Part shown: positions 37,955 to 49,946 of the stretch, in pieces
How the letters are laid out: each line of letters starts with the position of its first letter
How positions within the stretch are numbered: the stretch's first letter is position 1
The notes under the pieces: model-generated
The model's input: the letters and a program-made list of their open reading frames with translations, nothing else
What the model was told of the DNA's origin: nothing
Databases searched by the model: none
Program-made: the position numbers and the translations under genes
Assembly: GCA_037501455.1 (NCBI GenBank)
Contig: CM074856.1
Coordinates: forward strand, 88,610,001 to 88,674,000
DNA from: Lantana camara
Taxonomy: Eukaryota; Streptophyta; Magnoliopsida; Lamiales; Verbenaceae
DNA: 64,000 bases
Reading direction: 5' to 3'

Positions 37955-38409
37955 TTTATTGTGTAATTTAATTGTTTTATTTGTAAATACGTGACGTTGC
38001 ATGCCTAATGTGCTTATATGAACTTTATTTTAAGTTATTCGTTGCCTTAGAACTTGTTTATTAAGTGTTTGGATTCAAAAGTCCACTTATTTGAAGATTA
38101 GGAACCTAACCGGGATTAGGGTCTATGAGCCATTTCTTGGCTAATTGAGCTGAGGGATTCGAATTCGAATTTCGACTTCGCCAATCGATTTGTTTCGAAG
38201 ATTCGGGTCCAATGGAACTAGCCTCACCTTTTTCTGGAACCGTTTGACCTTTCTATCATTTTAATTTCTAACCGTTTGAACCGAACCAGTCGTGAACTGA
38301 ACCGAACCGGTTTTTTTTGCCTTCAAACCGGACCAACCCTCCTTTCATCCCCATATACTTCATCTCGTGCCTTAGAGGGAGAGAAGAGAAGAGAATTAAC
38401 CCTATTCGC
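37955..38409 (+). repeat. Gypsy LTR H, partial
   Basis: A stretch resembling the U3 part of LTRs K and L (GGAACC, GAGCTGAGGGATTCGAATTCG, GATTCGGGTCCAATGGA). Its left part is cut off by D and its right part by I. It includes a 14-bp palindrome at 38157-38170. No gene. Confidence 0.65.
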
Positions 38410-39171
38410 TGTAGCACCCCACACGTGGGATACCACATCCCCCGTACTAAGACCCAAACCCGAATACGAAATAGAAGTCCGTACCCAAGTCCAATTCGTA
38501 GCGAATGGGAGACTAACACACATACTAGGATAGGTGGAGCTAAAACGGACTCAGAGTGCACAAAAGTAAACAAATATCAATCACAACAACAAAATAGCGG
38601 AAGCAATACCAACTATACACCACCTAGAGTCAAGAGGTCAATTAGATACATATACAGGATACAGTTTCCATAATTCCAAAGCATAAGTCAAAAATCCCAC
38701 GAGTACTAAGTATAAAATGTACACATGAGACCAAAATGCATCCTATCCCGACTTATACGACCAAGTATGACTCAACAGACGCTCTTCCCTGCATAGCACG
38801 AGCTCAAAAGAACCTGTCACCTGAAAAGATAAAAGAGGGGTCAGTCCACCGACTGAGTGAGGGGGCTAACGCACACCCACACACTATATATAATAGAGCA
38901 AAGCATATATTAAAAGGGGGGAATCATGAACCGAGAATAGGGTTTGCATACCAAAGCATTTTCAAAGGAAAGCTAATACATATACTTATACTTAGTCAAA
39001 ACGGTTCATAAAAGCTATCCCCGTTTCACAATTCCAAGATATAAATCATAATGCTCGAGGGAGTAACGAGCTTCCAACCTTACCTCCCATGTTAACATAA
39101 GAAAACCGAAATCATATATAATCATCCACCAAACTCCGAGATAGAAGGGCTACCTAAACCCTAACTATCCA
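38410..39171 (-). repeat. LTR I, first part (3' LTR of element I)
   Basis: Starts TGTAGCACCCCACACGTGGG inside LTR H. It is interrupted at 39171 by solo LTR J and continues at 41942. In the duplicated copy the same LTR begins at 55537 and is interrupted by the Tat element at 55796. Confidence 0.85.
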
Positions 39172-41941
39172 TGTAACGACCCGTGTCTTCGTTCCAAGTA
39201 CGCTCGCCAAACGTGTGAGTTTGAGTGTTAGAATTGTGGGTATGCTTTAGGAATTACGTGACTTAATTGCCTATTTTCCTAAGTGTTTATTTTAATTGTA
39301 ATCTTATTTCATTTCATTTCATCTTTTTTATTATTCTAACATATGCATATTTCATACATTCCTATTATAACATATTTCATATATATATATATATATATAA
39401 AACTTACCTACACTAATACACTCACATGTAATATATAGGTATATATTAATGAGCACTAAGTTGATTATATACATATAATATATATAATATCTACTTTATG
39501 ACTTTATATATATATACATTATATCTATACTTGTATTACATTACATACATTATACATATATCACATTGCAAGACACACACACTCATCACGATTCTTTCTC
39601 CATCACTCACACACACATTTGATCACAAGCAAGAAGAAGAAGGAAGATCAATCCATCAAGCATCATCATCACCATCAAGATCATCTCCTCTATTTCATCA
39701 TCCACATTCCATTTCTTTCTTCCCAAAGTTGGTAATGGTATATTATGAGATGGATTATGTTGAATAGTTAGGGCTTTGTGATTTGGATGAGTTTTTTTTA
39801 TCTTGAGCATGAATATGTGATCATACTTGGGTGAATCTTTGAACTTATTACATGAACACTTTGGTTAATTGGTTATTGGATGATATGGTTTATATGAGCT
39901 TTGTTTGATGGATCTAAGTGCCTAAATGATGGATATATGTGTTGTAATTGAAGTATTAGATGTATATTGATGTTATGTGCTAGTTTTGGGTTGCTTAATT
40001 GATGTTGGTTGGTGTTGGGAAGGTTGGGAGTCCATTTCCGAGCCATACCCTGTTTTCCCCCTGTTTTTTCACCCAGTGGCATGCCAAACGCCCGTTTGGC
40101 TCCTTAGTTCATTTACCAAACGCCCGTGTGAGATGCTACTGCATCAACAGACGGTTTCCAAACGCCCGTTTCTGTTTTCAGTTCATTTTGTAAACGCCCG
40201 TTTACCCCTCAAACGAACTTCGATTGACCTGATTTTTGAACTGTTAGAAACCCATTGAATTCTAGAACACTCTCCAATTAGAATTATCTCAATATCATTT
40301 TTATATTGTGAGATATGATCAATTCTTTTTGGTGTTGCCATTTTACCGGAAATCTACGTTAACCCAACTTCGGACCTATGCCATTTTCACTCCGCTTTGA
40401 ACTAGAATTCGAGCCATATATTCTTGGAAGATCTATTTGTCTACTTTGATATCCAACAAACAAAACTCCATTTCAACTTCTAGAAATCAAGATATTCCCA
40501 ATTTTCCACAGCTTGCGCATTTCCAAAAATTGTCAACTTTTTGCCAAACTTCGCCAAAACACCTCTTCTTGCATTTCTTTCACTCCCTTGGCTCCCGTAT
40601 GTAATTTATATGAAGTATATGCTTGATTAACCATTACTTGAAGCATTAATCATGCATGAACATTCTCATGAATTATAATTATCATCCTTCCATATCATGA
40701 GCATGCCGTTCGTCGATTACTTGGTTCATTTGTCTAAAGTCTTATGTGCACTCGTCTTTCTTGCACAGAGCTCGATCCGGTGGAGGAGCAGGTTCCATAG
40801 GCTTCTCGTATCCTTTCTCTTTTGGTCAAGGTGAGGTTTTTTTTTAGTTATTTTAGAACCTTAATACCTTGTGTGATCTTTTAAGCCAAAATGTAGTAAT
40901 AGATGTATACTTTGGAAAATGGTTCATGTATGAAAGGTTTTCAAACATTTTATGAAAATCCTTTTGGTGAGAATCACGAACGTATTATTGGGCTCGGGAA
41001 AATATGTGAATGGAGACCGGTACGACATTGGGTCGTCGGATAAGCCATTGCATATAGTACCCTTTGAGAATATCCTCGCGCGACTTTGGTGGCAGGAAGG
41101 CGGGATATTCTTGAGCCGGTGATTAACCCGCCTAAGGAGCGGGAAGGAGTCATGAGCCCCCGTCTCGAAACGTCACGAGGTGGTAGGGCCTTGCAAACCC
41201 TTCTACCGCCCCAGAGGAAGAAGGATGGAAAATTATGTTTGCTCACGTCACGATCATGAATATGAATATGTTAACGATTTGAATATAAATGCATGAACGC
41301 TTAATAATGTTTTCAAATACACTATGGGAGTAAGGTTGGTGAATTGCCCCCTCGCCGGGCCACGTTAAACTATGTTTTGATAAATAATAATTTGTTATTC
41401 GTAATTCCGAGCAATACCTTTCTCAAATTACCCACTTGGGATTTTCTAACACTTTACTCGAGATTATGGATTGCATGCGCATGTGATATATGTATATTGC
41501 CCCTCACTCAGTCCTAGGACTGACACTTCACATTGTTTTTGGACTTTTTTAGGTCGAGCTAGGCGGGGAGTTAAGGTCGTCTTGGAGTCTTTACTTTCGA
41601 GTCCCAGCTTGTCTTTCCTTTAGAATATCATACTTATACTTTCATTATGTATTATTTTCTTTTTTTGGGAGAATTATTGTATTTATATGTGGTGGTCGGG
41701 ATGGCCTATGATTGTATAACTTAATTATGTGTTAATTATGTGTTAATTATGTATCTATGCTTCCGCTTTATGTTATTGCATCGTTGGTTTTAATTGGTTA
41801 AGGGCTAGCCACGCTTAGCTAGGTTTTGTTTTTATTTGTCACTTGTTCGCCACATGTTTGGTTTATGTATGGAAATTAATTTCATGCATGGATTGGACTA
41901 GTGGTGCGGGGGATGTGACACCTTACGATGCGGGTGTTACA
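39172..41941 (+). repeat. Solo Gypsy LTR J (2.8 kb), perfect target duplication
   Basis: Starts TGTAACGACCCG and ends CGGGTGTTACA. ATCCA stands on both sides (39167-39171 and 41942-41946) and the flanking LTR I reads straight across, so this is a clean solo LTR. It carries a (TA)n tract near 39380, a four-copy palindrome array (40083-40205) and no supported coding sequence. Confidence 0.92.
40083..40205. repeat. AAACGCCCGTTT palindrome array in LTR J
   Basis: Four dyads centred on CGCCCG: 40083-40100 (8-bp arms GCCAAACG/CGTTTGGC), 40117-40130 (one arm mismatch), 40158-40171 and 40190-40205 (7-bp arms GTAAACG/CGTTTAC). Starts are 33-41 bp apart. The outer arm bases differ between the first and last copy yet still pair. 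Confidence 0.8.
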
Positions 41942-44310
41942 ATCCATACATAACATATCCTCGAGGGGTAGAGATCCCACTACGAGTCCTTCCCAGTTTT
42001 TACACCGCGAGCACCGAAGAGTACTCCTTCCCCAAACTCCCAGGGTCGCGCGTGACACTTCGGATCATATGGAAACAATGCTAAGGAGTGATGATCCCGA
42101 CGGCTCGATACCGTTTCGGGTGTCCTTGCTCATAGCTCCGGGGTCCAAACATACAGAACATAACATACATATACCAATGTTTCATGGCTAAACTCGCTTA
42201 CATATCATAACATAGCATATCGTATCATATCATATCATATCATAACATATCATCTCATCTCATATCATCTCATATCATATCATACCATATCATATCATAA
42301 GGGTTTCAAAACTCAGCTTATATAGGCTCGTATACATACTTTCAAAATCCGAAGGTGTTCACAAGATCATAACATATCATACTTAGCACATATTTAACTA
42401 TATATATATCGGCCTCAACACCGAGACCGGGAACCTCCTCTGTGAGAAACAAACACAAAAGCCGAGACTTAGACTCAGTTATGTACCAAATAGATGCACG
42501 GCGATGCGAATGTATGTAACTTCTATACGTAATGCAACAATTAAGTCATTCAAGGTTGTAAAACATATAACTCATATTAAATTAATTCATAAAATTAAAC
42601 CAAGAGTTATAACATATCATATAACAAGTTAATATTGTAAACCAATCAAATCATAAATTAAAATAAGGCTTATAACAAGTATCACTCATTTTAAATCAAC
42701 TTTATAAATTAGAACAAGGTTTATAAAATATCATATATTAAATTAATATTATACACAAATAATAATCAAGACTAAAAGCCTATTATATAATTAATGTTAA
42801 AATAGCTAATAAACAAAATAGGAAAAGAAAGGAAAGCAAATTAAATTGGCAAAGGAATATGCATTCAATTCCTTACATGCACATGCACAAATTCATGAAA
42901 TGTGCAGCAAATAGAATGTTCATGCATGAACATTAATATTCCATGCACACAACACTTACTTCATGCAACCTTGTACACACACATGCATGCATACCATATA
43001 ATTTCATGCACAAAATAATTAATTCATGCAGCAGGGATGGGGGAAAAATCTTAACACAAAGTGTCCCCGCCCAGGGAAGGGCGTGCAGAATGTTTTTGCA
43101 CAAGTGTCCCCGCCCGGGGACACTCTCAATACAAAATCTCCCCGCGAGGGGGAGATCGCTACAGCAGGTAAGGAGCAGCAACAGCAGGGTTGGTGCGTGG
43201 GAAATAAAACACAGGCAACAACAACTATAACAAGCAGCAAATGAGCACAAAAATCGGGCCTATTCATGCATAATTCAAGCAACAAACACCACAAAAATAG
43301 CAGCTCAATCACGCAGCAACAAGGAGACCATGACAGCAGTTCATTCTTGCATAAATCCACCATTAAGACAACTGAAATGAAGGGGAAAACAGGGCAACAA
43401 TGCAGCACAGCAGGAACAAAAAATAGCACAACATATTAGGTCTAAAACTCATGTATTTCCTATGCTAAAACATCATAATTCAGTCACCAAATGAGCAGCA
43501 ACAAGAAACAGCGTGTAGCAGTCCAATTCAGCCCCAAAACCACTCATTTTTCATTCATAAACTCAAGAGCATTAATGGTACAAGTTAATATACTCATCTA
43601 CCATGAATTTAATGCAAAGAAACAAGATAAAGAAGTATAAATGAACTCATTTCAAGCCATAAAACTCAAGATATGCACATGTAGAGCAAGTATTCAAAAT
43701 TTGATGAAAACCTAACTATTCAACCATCTCTTCACTCATGCATATAAACAAAAATATAAGGCACAAAATAGAACTTAAATCGAAGCATGAATCACGAGGA
43801 ACATGGATCTTACCTTGGATCGTTGAGGATCGAAAGGAGCTAAAAGATCTTGAGCAAAAATGGAAGTAGAAGATGATGAATAGTGAAGTTCTTCTTTTCT
43901 CGCTCCAAAGCTGCTTTGTCTCATGTGAAATGAAGGAAAAAAGAAAGGAAATGACTGATATTTGGCTTAGAAATCAGTTCCAAAAGTGAAGGTAAGGTAA
44001 TTTCTCAATTTCCGGATCAAATGGGTAGAAAATGGCTTCGTCGGAGGTTTAAACGACACTGAAAAATTAAAAGGTTAATTCCATTACATCCTAATCGTCG
44101 ATTCAAGTTAAACGGAAAAGACTGATCTCTAATCCGAGTTCCGTAGCTCAAGATATGAATTAAAGAAGTTCAAGGGGTCCTATTTTCAAATAGGTCACTA
44201 AACTTTCAAAAAGTGTCAAAAAGGCCCAAAGCCTATTTTCAATTTAGTCCTCAAACATTAAAACTCACACGTGGCACAAACCTGTATGTTCGGACGAATG
44301 GGGTGTCACA
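41942..44310 (-). repeat. LTR I, second part and end
   Basis: Continues LTR I after J. It includes (TCATA)n-like AT-rich sequence (~42220-42300) and a palindrome array (43061-43156), and ends GGGTGTCACA at 44310. The total LTR I is ~3.1 kb. No gene is supported; ORFs around 42933-43429 only overlay the GC palindromes. Confidence 0.85.
43061..43156. repeat. GC-palindrome array in LTR I
   Basis: Three dyads: 43061-43080 (degenerate), 43103-43124 (10-bp arms AGTGTCCCCG around CC, perfect) and 43136-43156 (8-bp arms ATCTCCCC/GGGGAGAT). In element sense a CTGCTG-rich stretch lies just upstream, as in E and K. Confidence 0.8.
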
Positions 44311-44342
44311 ACCTCCCCCCCTTAAAAGAACCTGGTCCCCAA
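44311..44342 (-). other. Polypurine tract of element I
   Basis: In element sense TTTTAAGGGGGGGAGGT directly precedes LTR I (TGTGACACCCC), and the GGGGACCAGGTTCT block shared with element G lies just upstream. Confidence 0.85.
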
Positions 44343-45860
44343 GTTCTATTGCTCGAGCTTCAAGCTCGAACAACTTTCTATATTCATCCCATGTTCGAGG
44401 TTCATGACGTCCCGAGACAAGGATTAGCCTGGTAAGGTCTTCAAGCACAAGGGGTTTGATCATTTCCTTGAAGCTTTGGTGTAGTACTCCATCACGAACT
44501 TGATCCGGGCTAAGAGCAGCTCGAATGTCTCGCACAGTAGGAGGGTCTAAATGAGATTCATCACCCACCGTTTGATTCATTTCAAGTTGACCCAAGAGCT
44601 CGAAGATTTACGAGTAGCAGAGTTATCGAACTCGCACCTTGTTCTCAAGAGATCCTCCAAATAAAGCTATTCCACAGTTCACCGTTCGCCTCGGAAGCTC
44701 ATTGAACCACAACCCTCGTCTTCCACGTAATCATGTACACGTACCCTCGGGAGCACACAACAGATAAACAAATAGGAACTAGATAACAAGTTAAGAATGC
44801 ATGATGCTCGTGCCATGAATGATTTGTGTACCGTTCACCATTGTTTCGAGGTTCTTAATATCAAGATACTTAGGTGAGAAACCAAGGTTGATGTTGCAAA
44901 GCTTGTAGTTCGCGATTCTTGACTTAAAACTTCTTTGACAAATCGCCCGTCCGATCCTCGACCTCTTCGCCCAACTTTATTTGACGTTGGCCCCGAATAA
45001 CATCCCTTATCTTGTCCTATAACTTTGTAAGGGTGGAATTTAAAATCGGACCATCCTTCCTCGAAGTTATCTTCCAAACTTTGATCAAATTTTGTTTTCC
45101 CACCAAAATGGAACCATCAATTACTTAGGATCCTTGAACTTTCCTTTAATAGTACCGCCATCTCCATTTCTCCACTTTACTCGTTTGAATCGTGGGTCAA
45201 TTATCTTTACTTCTTAGAATTGGGATCCAACACATGAATTCCGATTTGAATTCCTACCTCAACCTCCTTGAATATTCACCTAGTTAGAGAATTGGTCTTA
45301 GTCTTTTCTCCACGAGAATATCTTCGGAGCCTCAACCGGAATTTAAACCCTTTCATAACTCAATCCTCAATGGTAATAGAAAGGAACTTAGGTTACCTTC
45401 TTTCTTTTTTTCCTCGTTATCTTTGTGATCCCTTCTTGATCCAAGTCCTCATGGTCATCTTTATTTTCTTTCCCCTCTCGGTTGTATACAAGAAAAAATT
45501 TCCACCAATGGAGAGCACCCTCGTCGTTTGAAACTCTTGGAATTGTCACTAAAGGAAGTCCTCTCAAATTCCTTGCCGAAAGAATTAGAATAGTTGTATA
45601 AAGATTCTTCTTCCTTGGAAGTTGCTCCAGCATGAGAATAAAAGAACCATGGAAGGTTTCCACATCAAGGCCGCCATTCCCATTTCCCCCGAACCATGTG
45701 TTTGAGCCGAGAACCATTCACTTGACGGTGTAGGTAGTGTAGTGAGCTATCAAAATAAACACTAAATTGTGCATGTCGGGTTAAGAATGCAAATGGTATG
45801 CATCACATCAACATCAATAAAGCAAAAATCAACAACCAACAAATTCACTCAAGGCACATA
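44343..45860 (-). other. Interior of element I without recognised pol
   Basis: In 1.5 kb I find no reverse transcriptase, protease or integrase motif. A minus-strand frame at 44595-44311 (…RTWDEYRKLFELEARAIELGDQVLL) runs into the LTR. A partly similar GDQVLLRG stretch precedes the LTR in element G, because the DNA around the polypurine tract is shared; whether it was translated is unknown. Confidence 0.6.
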
Positions 45861-46800
45861 TTATATGCAATTATAGGAATAATATAATATGACATGAATG
45901 TAAGTACCTCTTTCGTTACCCTTAGGTTCAAGTTGAGCATCATCTTGGAGTCTCTGATCCCGTCTTCGTTGCTTATTGACTCTTGTTCGTTCACACTCGA
46001 AAATCTTGTGCTTCGGGGAACCGCAAGCATAACATCTCGTCAACCGGTCCCAATATCCATCATAAGTATGGTTGGTACCCCCACAATGAGCACACGGTTG
46101 AAGCACTCTTTCCGATCGTGGGGTTTTCACGGTCTTAAGATTCTTCTGTTGTGACTCCATAACTCGGGCACTATGTTGTGAGGGCTTTTCCCCCTTTTTC
46201 TCTTCTTGCTCTCATCCGGCCGAAAGATTTCCTCATTGTGATTCAAGCTCGACTCCATACTAGTTCCCGGTTTGAGCCTCACTTTCTTGCTCTTTGCTTT
46301 CAACCTCCTTGACTCGATTTTGAGAGCCTCCTGAGTCGCCTTAGTCCATGAATTAGGCTTGATTCCGGATGTCTTATCTCGGAAATCATTTCCAATTTTC
46401 TCCATGAACCTTGCCAACCTTCCAACCTCGTTCAATTGCGCCTGGTTAGGGTGAGGACATACTTGAATCTTGCGATCAGGCGCACTGCACTTGTAACATA
46501 TCGCCAACCGCTTTCTGCAAGTCTCGTTCGTATGATTCGGTCCCTTAAAATGTGTATACGAGCCTTGCTCTTTAAAATGTGATGTGTTCGTTGGGGGTAG
46601 AAGTTTCTTCTCAATAAATCGAGTCGTCTTACCCTGCATATCGGTAGATTGATTAACAATGGGGTAACTTGAGGGCTTTGAGGAGCCTTCACCTTTAGTC
46701 AATCCGAGTCTCAATTTCGGGGCCATAGTTGACGAATTGAGTTGTCGGTTGTACTCTTTATCCGAATAATCTAGGGAGCAAGAGATCAACCTAGAATACA
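45861..46800 (-). pseudogene. Gag remnant of element I with two zinc-knuckle pairs
   Basis: Two overlapping minus-strand frames (46800 to 46127, then 46160 to 45861) need one frame shift near 46140. The first carries a worn zinc pair (THFKGPNHTNETC, where two cysteines are lost, and CYKCSAPDRKIQVC, where the histidine is lost). A capsid-like part follows (NDFRDKTSGIKPNSWTKATQEAL), then a second, intact pair (CAHCGGTNHTYDGYW... and CYACGSPKHKIFEC). In element G capsid comes before a single pair, so this gag has a partial duplication. Its N-terminal part is cut off by element K at 46801. Confidence 0.75.
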
Positions 46801-49749
46801 TGTGACACCCAGACATTCAGACCGTACAGGTATGACGTATGTGCGTGATTTACCTTATTTAACTTCATATTCTTTACTCTTTTAATTCTTATTTTAAATA
46901 TTTCTTATGAATTCGACTGATTCTTATTTGAATATGTATGGAATTTGCTATGGATTGATTCATTGATGCTTGATTTGATTTCGGAAATTTTTCGTTGTTT
47001 GAATATGTTGGAGATTTACGTACTATGAACTTTGATTATGCTCGTTATATGTTTTCGAATTTATTTGTTGAGCTTTTGAATTAATTGTTACGTTTGGAAC
47101 CTAAAGGAGGTTAAAACGCTTTTAGCGCACCTTGGGTTCCAATGTGTGTATTTTGAGCTCGGGAATTCGGATTCGAATTCCGTCACCACCGTTGAACTCG
47201 TTTCGATGATTCGGGTTCGATGGACTAAATCTCATGACCTTTTTAAGCTCATTTGGTATTCCGAAATCCGACCGGAAACTCACCTCGCTCGCATACGACT
47301 ACCTTTCACCTAATTGCACTTTGACCCCTCAAATTTTGACATATTACCCTCCACTTTGGCCCCACACCCAACCAAAACTTAGCATAATCATCCCTCTCCC
47401 TCTCAATGTTGGTACATATAAGGAAAAAGAGATAAAAGTGCAGCAACTTGGAGCTTAAACCCTTCACCCGTCACTATTCATCCCAAGGAGGTTTTGAGCT
47501 CTAAACTCCATTTTCTTCCATCTTCTTCAAGGGGTAAGTTAGTATATGATATGTACTTGATTATATGAGTATTATGAGCATTTTGAGCTATTGATTCTAT
47601 GATTTGAGCTAGGTTTGGTGGACATATGGAACATAACATGAATATTGAGGGGTTGATGATCTTTCTTGTTCCTTGGAGTTAAACTTTGATTTGAATATAT
47701 ATATGTGATCTCTTATGCCCTTAACATGATGATTTGGTCTTGCTTTTAAATGTGGATGAGTGTGATGAGAGTTGCCATTGTTGGAATTCAAATTCTTGCA
47801 TGAGAATCCTTGAGATATATGATGATTCTTGAGCTTTTATGATGATTGGATGATTATACGTTGAATATGAAGTGATTTGCTATGATTTGCATGAGTTTTG
47901 TGGCTTGGGATGTTGGCTTGGTGTTGCTGCGTGCTTGCTCTGCTCATTGCTCTGTTTTTCCCGCAGAGTTACTGTTGCTGCTGCTATTTTTTTTGGAAGA
48001 CGATAGGCCAACACGGCCGTGTCAGCTTTGTGCATGTTTTGGACACGGCCGTGTCAGTCTCTCGACTTGGAGCAGATTATTTTTATAAAATCGAACACGG
48101 CCGTATCCATTTTGAACTAAAACTCAACACAGCCGTGTCAGCCTCTCGAATTAAGCTCCTGAATTAATTTTAATCGGACACGGCCGTGTCCATTTTGAAC
48201 TAAAACCCAACACGGCCGTGTCATTTGGAAATATGGCGGCGGCAATTGCTGGTTTGATGGCTTTGGTGTTTTTCTTTGTATTTTCTTTCTTCATTTATGA
48301 TGTGTATGCAATGTTAGCTTGTTATATTACGCGTTATGTGCTTTGTTTTGAACTTATGACCTTATTTTCTATGAATGGTGTGAATAAGAATTGGTAGGAT
48401 TATTGGACACGCAATTTCATTTCAATTGCATTCATAAGCATTGCCGAGCGTCTATTTGGTTCATATTTGAGTCTAAGTCTTGGGTCTTGCTTTCTTTTAT
48501 GTTTCAGAGCCTCTTCTGGTCGCGCAAGAGCCCGAATCTTTGGTGGTCGGTTGCCGTTTGATCCTACCTTTTTGTTTTTTTTGCTAAGGTGAGGTTAGGA
48601 AATATTCAGTTATCAACTTCTGGACTATAATGTGATGATTTCTCACTCGCATGCAGATATGTTAGATATACTTAAATATAAGTGCTTAAATTATGTTTAT
48701 GATCTTGTGGAAGACTTGAACCTTTCGGAAATGATATAAGTGAAAGGAAATGATATAAGTAAAAGCATACATAAGCTTGATTTTGAATCTTTTTAGTATG
48801 TTGTGTTCTGTTGAGCGAGTGTGCCCTGAAAGATGGGATTTTGGTTTGATATGGTTTGCGGGCCCTGGAGACGTGGGTAAGGAAGGCCCGGGGCGACCAT
48901 GGGGTCACCAGGTTTAACCCCTGTGCACGTTCTCATTTGAGATTTTCACGTGCGACCTAGGGAGGTTGGGAAGGCGTGGTATCTTGAGCCCTCGGTGGGT
49001 AACTGGGGAAGGCATATCGTGGGTTAGCTACCCCGTATGTTTTTGGTAATGTAGGTGCTAGGGTTTGATTCCCGACACACCATGGATGCAAGGGTGGATT
49101 TGTGATTTGATATTTATGTTTAAAGGAGTAAGGGATAGTCCGTTCTCACCGGGCTTTCGGTTATGTTATGGCTGATAGATTATGGATCGGGATAGGTTCT
49201 TTTCTTACTATATATTAGTTCAGAAAATGGTCTTGGTGTGCAAAACCCTAGCCTCGATTCGTGACTATCACTTTTGATTTGTGCTATGCTTTATACGTAT
49301 CTAAAGTGTGGGTGTGTTAAGCCCCTCACTCAGTCGAGTTGTGAGACTGACCCTCTCCTTTCCCTTTCAGGTGTGCCGAGCTAGGCAGGGAAGTGCGTCG
49401 AGTCGAGTCGTACTTAGCCGTTTAGGTCGAGTAGCATTGCATCTCTTTTGTTTTTTAGCATCTTGTATGAAATATAACCTTGGCACTTGAATTCTTATAT
49501 CTATTTTGGGCTGATAAGCCATGGTATATATATTGTTACTTTTGCATGAGCTCGTTTGGATCCTGTTTATTGCTTCCGCATATATGATTAGTGTTTGCGC
49601 AATCTGGTGTTGTTTAGCCCCGCTTAGCCTAGTGTGTGGGTGTAGGTCACCGTTCGCTTAGACTTGGGCTCATGTATGGAAACCCATTTCATATGTGGGT
49701 TCAGGTTTAAGTGCAAGGGATGTGGTGGCCCACCGCTCCGGGCGTCACA
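46801..49749 (+). repeat. LTR K, 5' LTR (2.9 kb)
   Basis: Runs from TGTGACACCCAGACATTC to CCGGGCGTCACA. It contains a dyad at 47162-47181, the six-fold palindrome array at 48011-48221 and a cysteine-free, noncoding body. Features such as TCACTCAGTCGAG...GACTGACC near 49330 and CGAGCTAGGC near 49380 recur in the other LTRs (E, G, I, J), showing common ancestry. Confidence 0.9.
48011..48221. repeat. ACACGGCCGTGT palindrome array in LTR K
   Basis: Six copies of a palindrome at 48011, 48042, 48095, 48127, 48176 and 48210. Four are perfect, the longest being GGACACGGCCGTGTCC (48176-48191). Two carry single transitions (CCGTAT and ACAGCC). Copies two to five fall in two ~84-bp tandem units that share TCCATTTTGAACTAAAAC. 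A CTGCTG-rich stretch lies just upstream. Confidence 0.85.
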
Positions 49750-49758
49750 TCCTTAAGG

Positions 49759-49770
49759 TGGTATCAGAGC
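49759..49770 (+). other. Primer-binding site of element K
   Basis: TGGTATCAGAGC, initiator tRNA-Met type, 9 bp after the LTR end at 49749. Confidence 0.9.
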
Positions 49771-49946
49771 GCTCGGTTGTAAAACCGGATCTCTTAGGTC
49801 GAGTCTGGTGAGTCTAGGTCGTTCGGCTTAGGACAACGTGGTTATATGCATTTATATGATTATTTGTTTACTTTCTTGTTAATAGGGCACATGAACATGC
49901 ACTAACCCTCACGCATATGAATTGGAATCTTTGGTTTTGTAGAAAT

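Noticed and set aside
42933..43429. Hydrophobic or Cys-rich small ORFs in LTR I
   Set aside because: They cover the GC palindromes and CTG-rich tract in several frames and have no counterpart in related LTRs.
7995..49770. tRNA genes suggested by TGGTATCAGAGC
   Set aside because: These 12-13-bp matches stand alone at LTR edges, without the rest of a tRNA; they are primer-binding sites.
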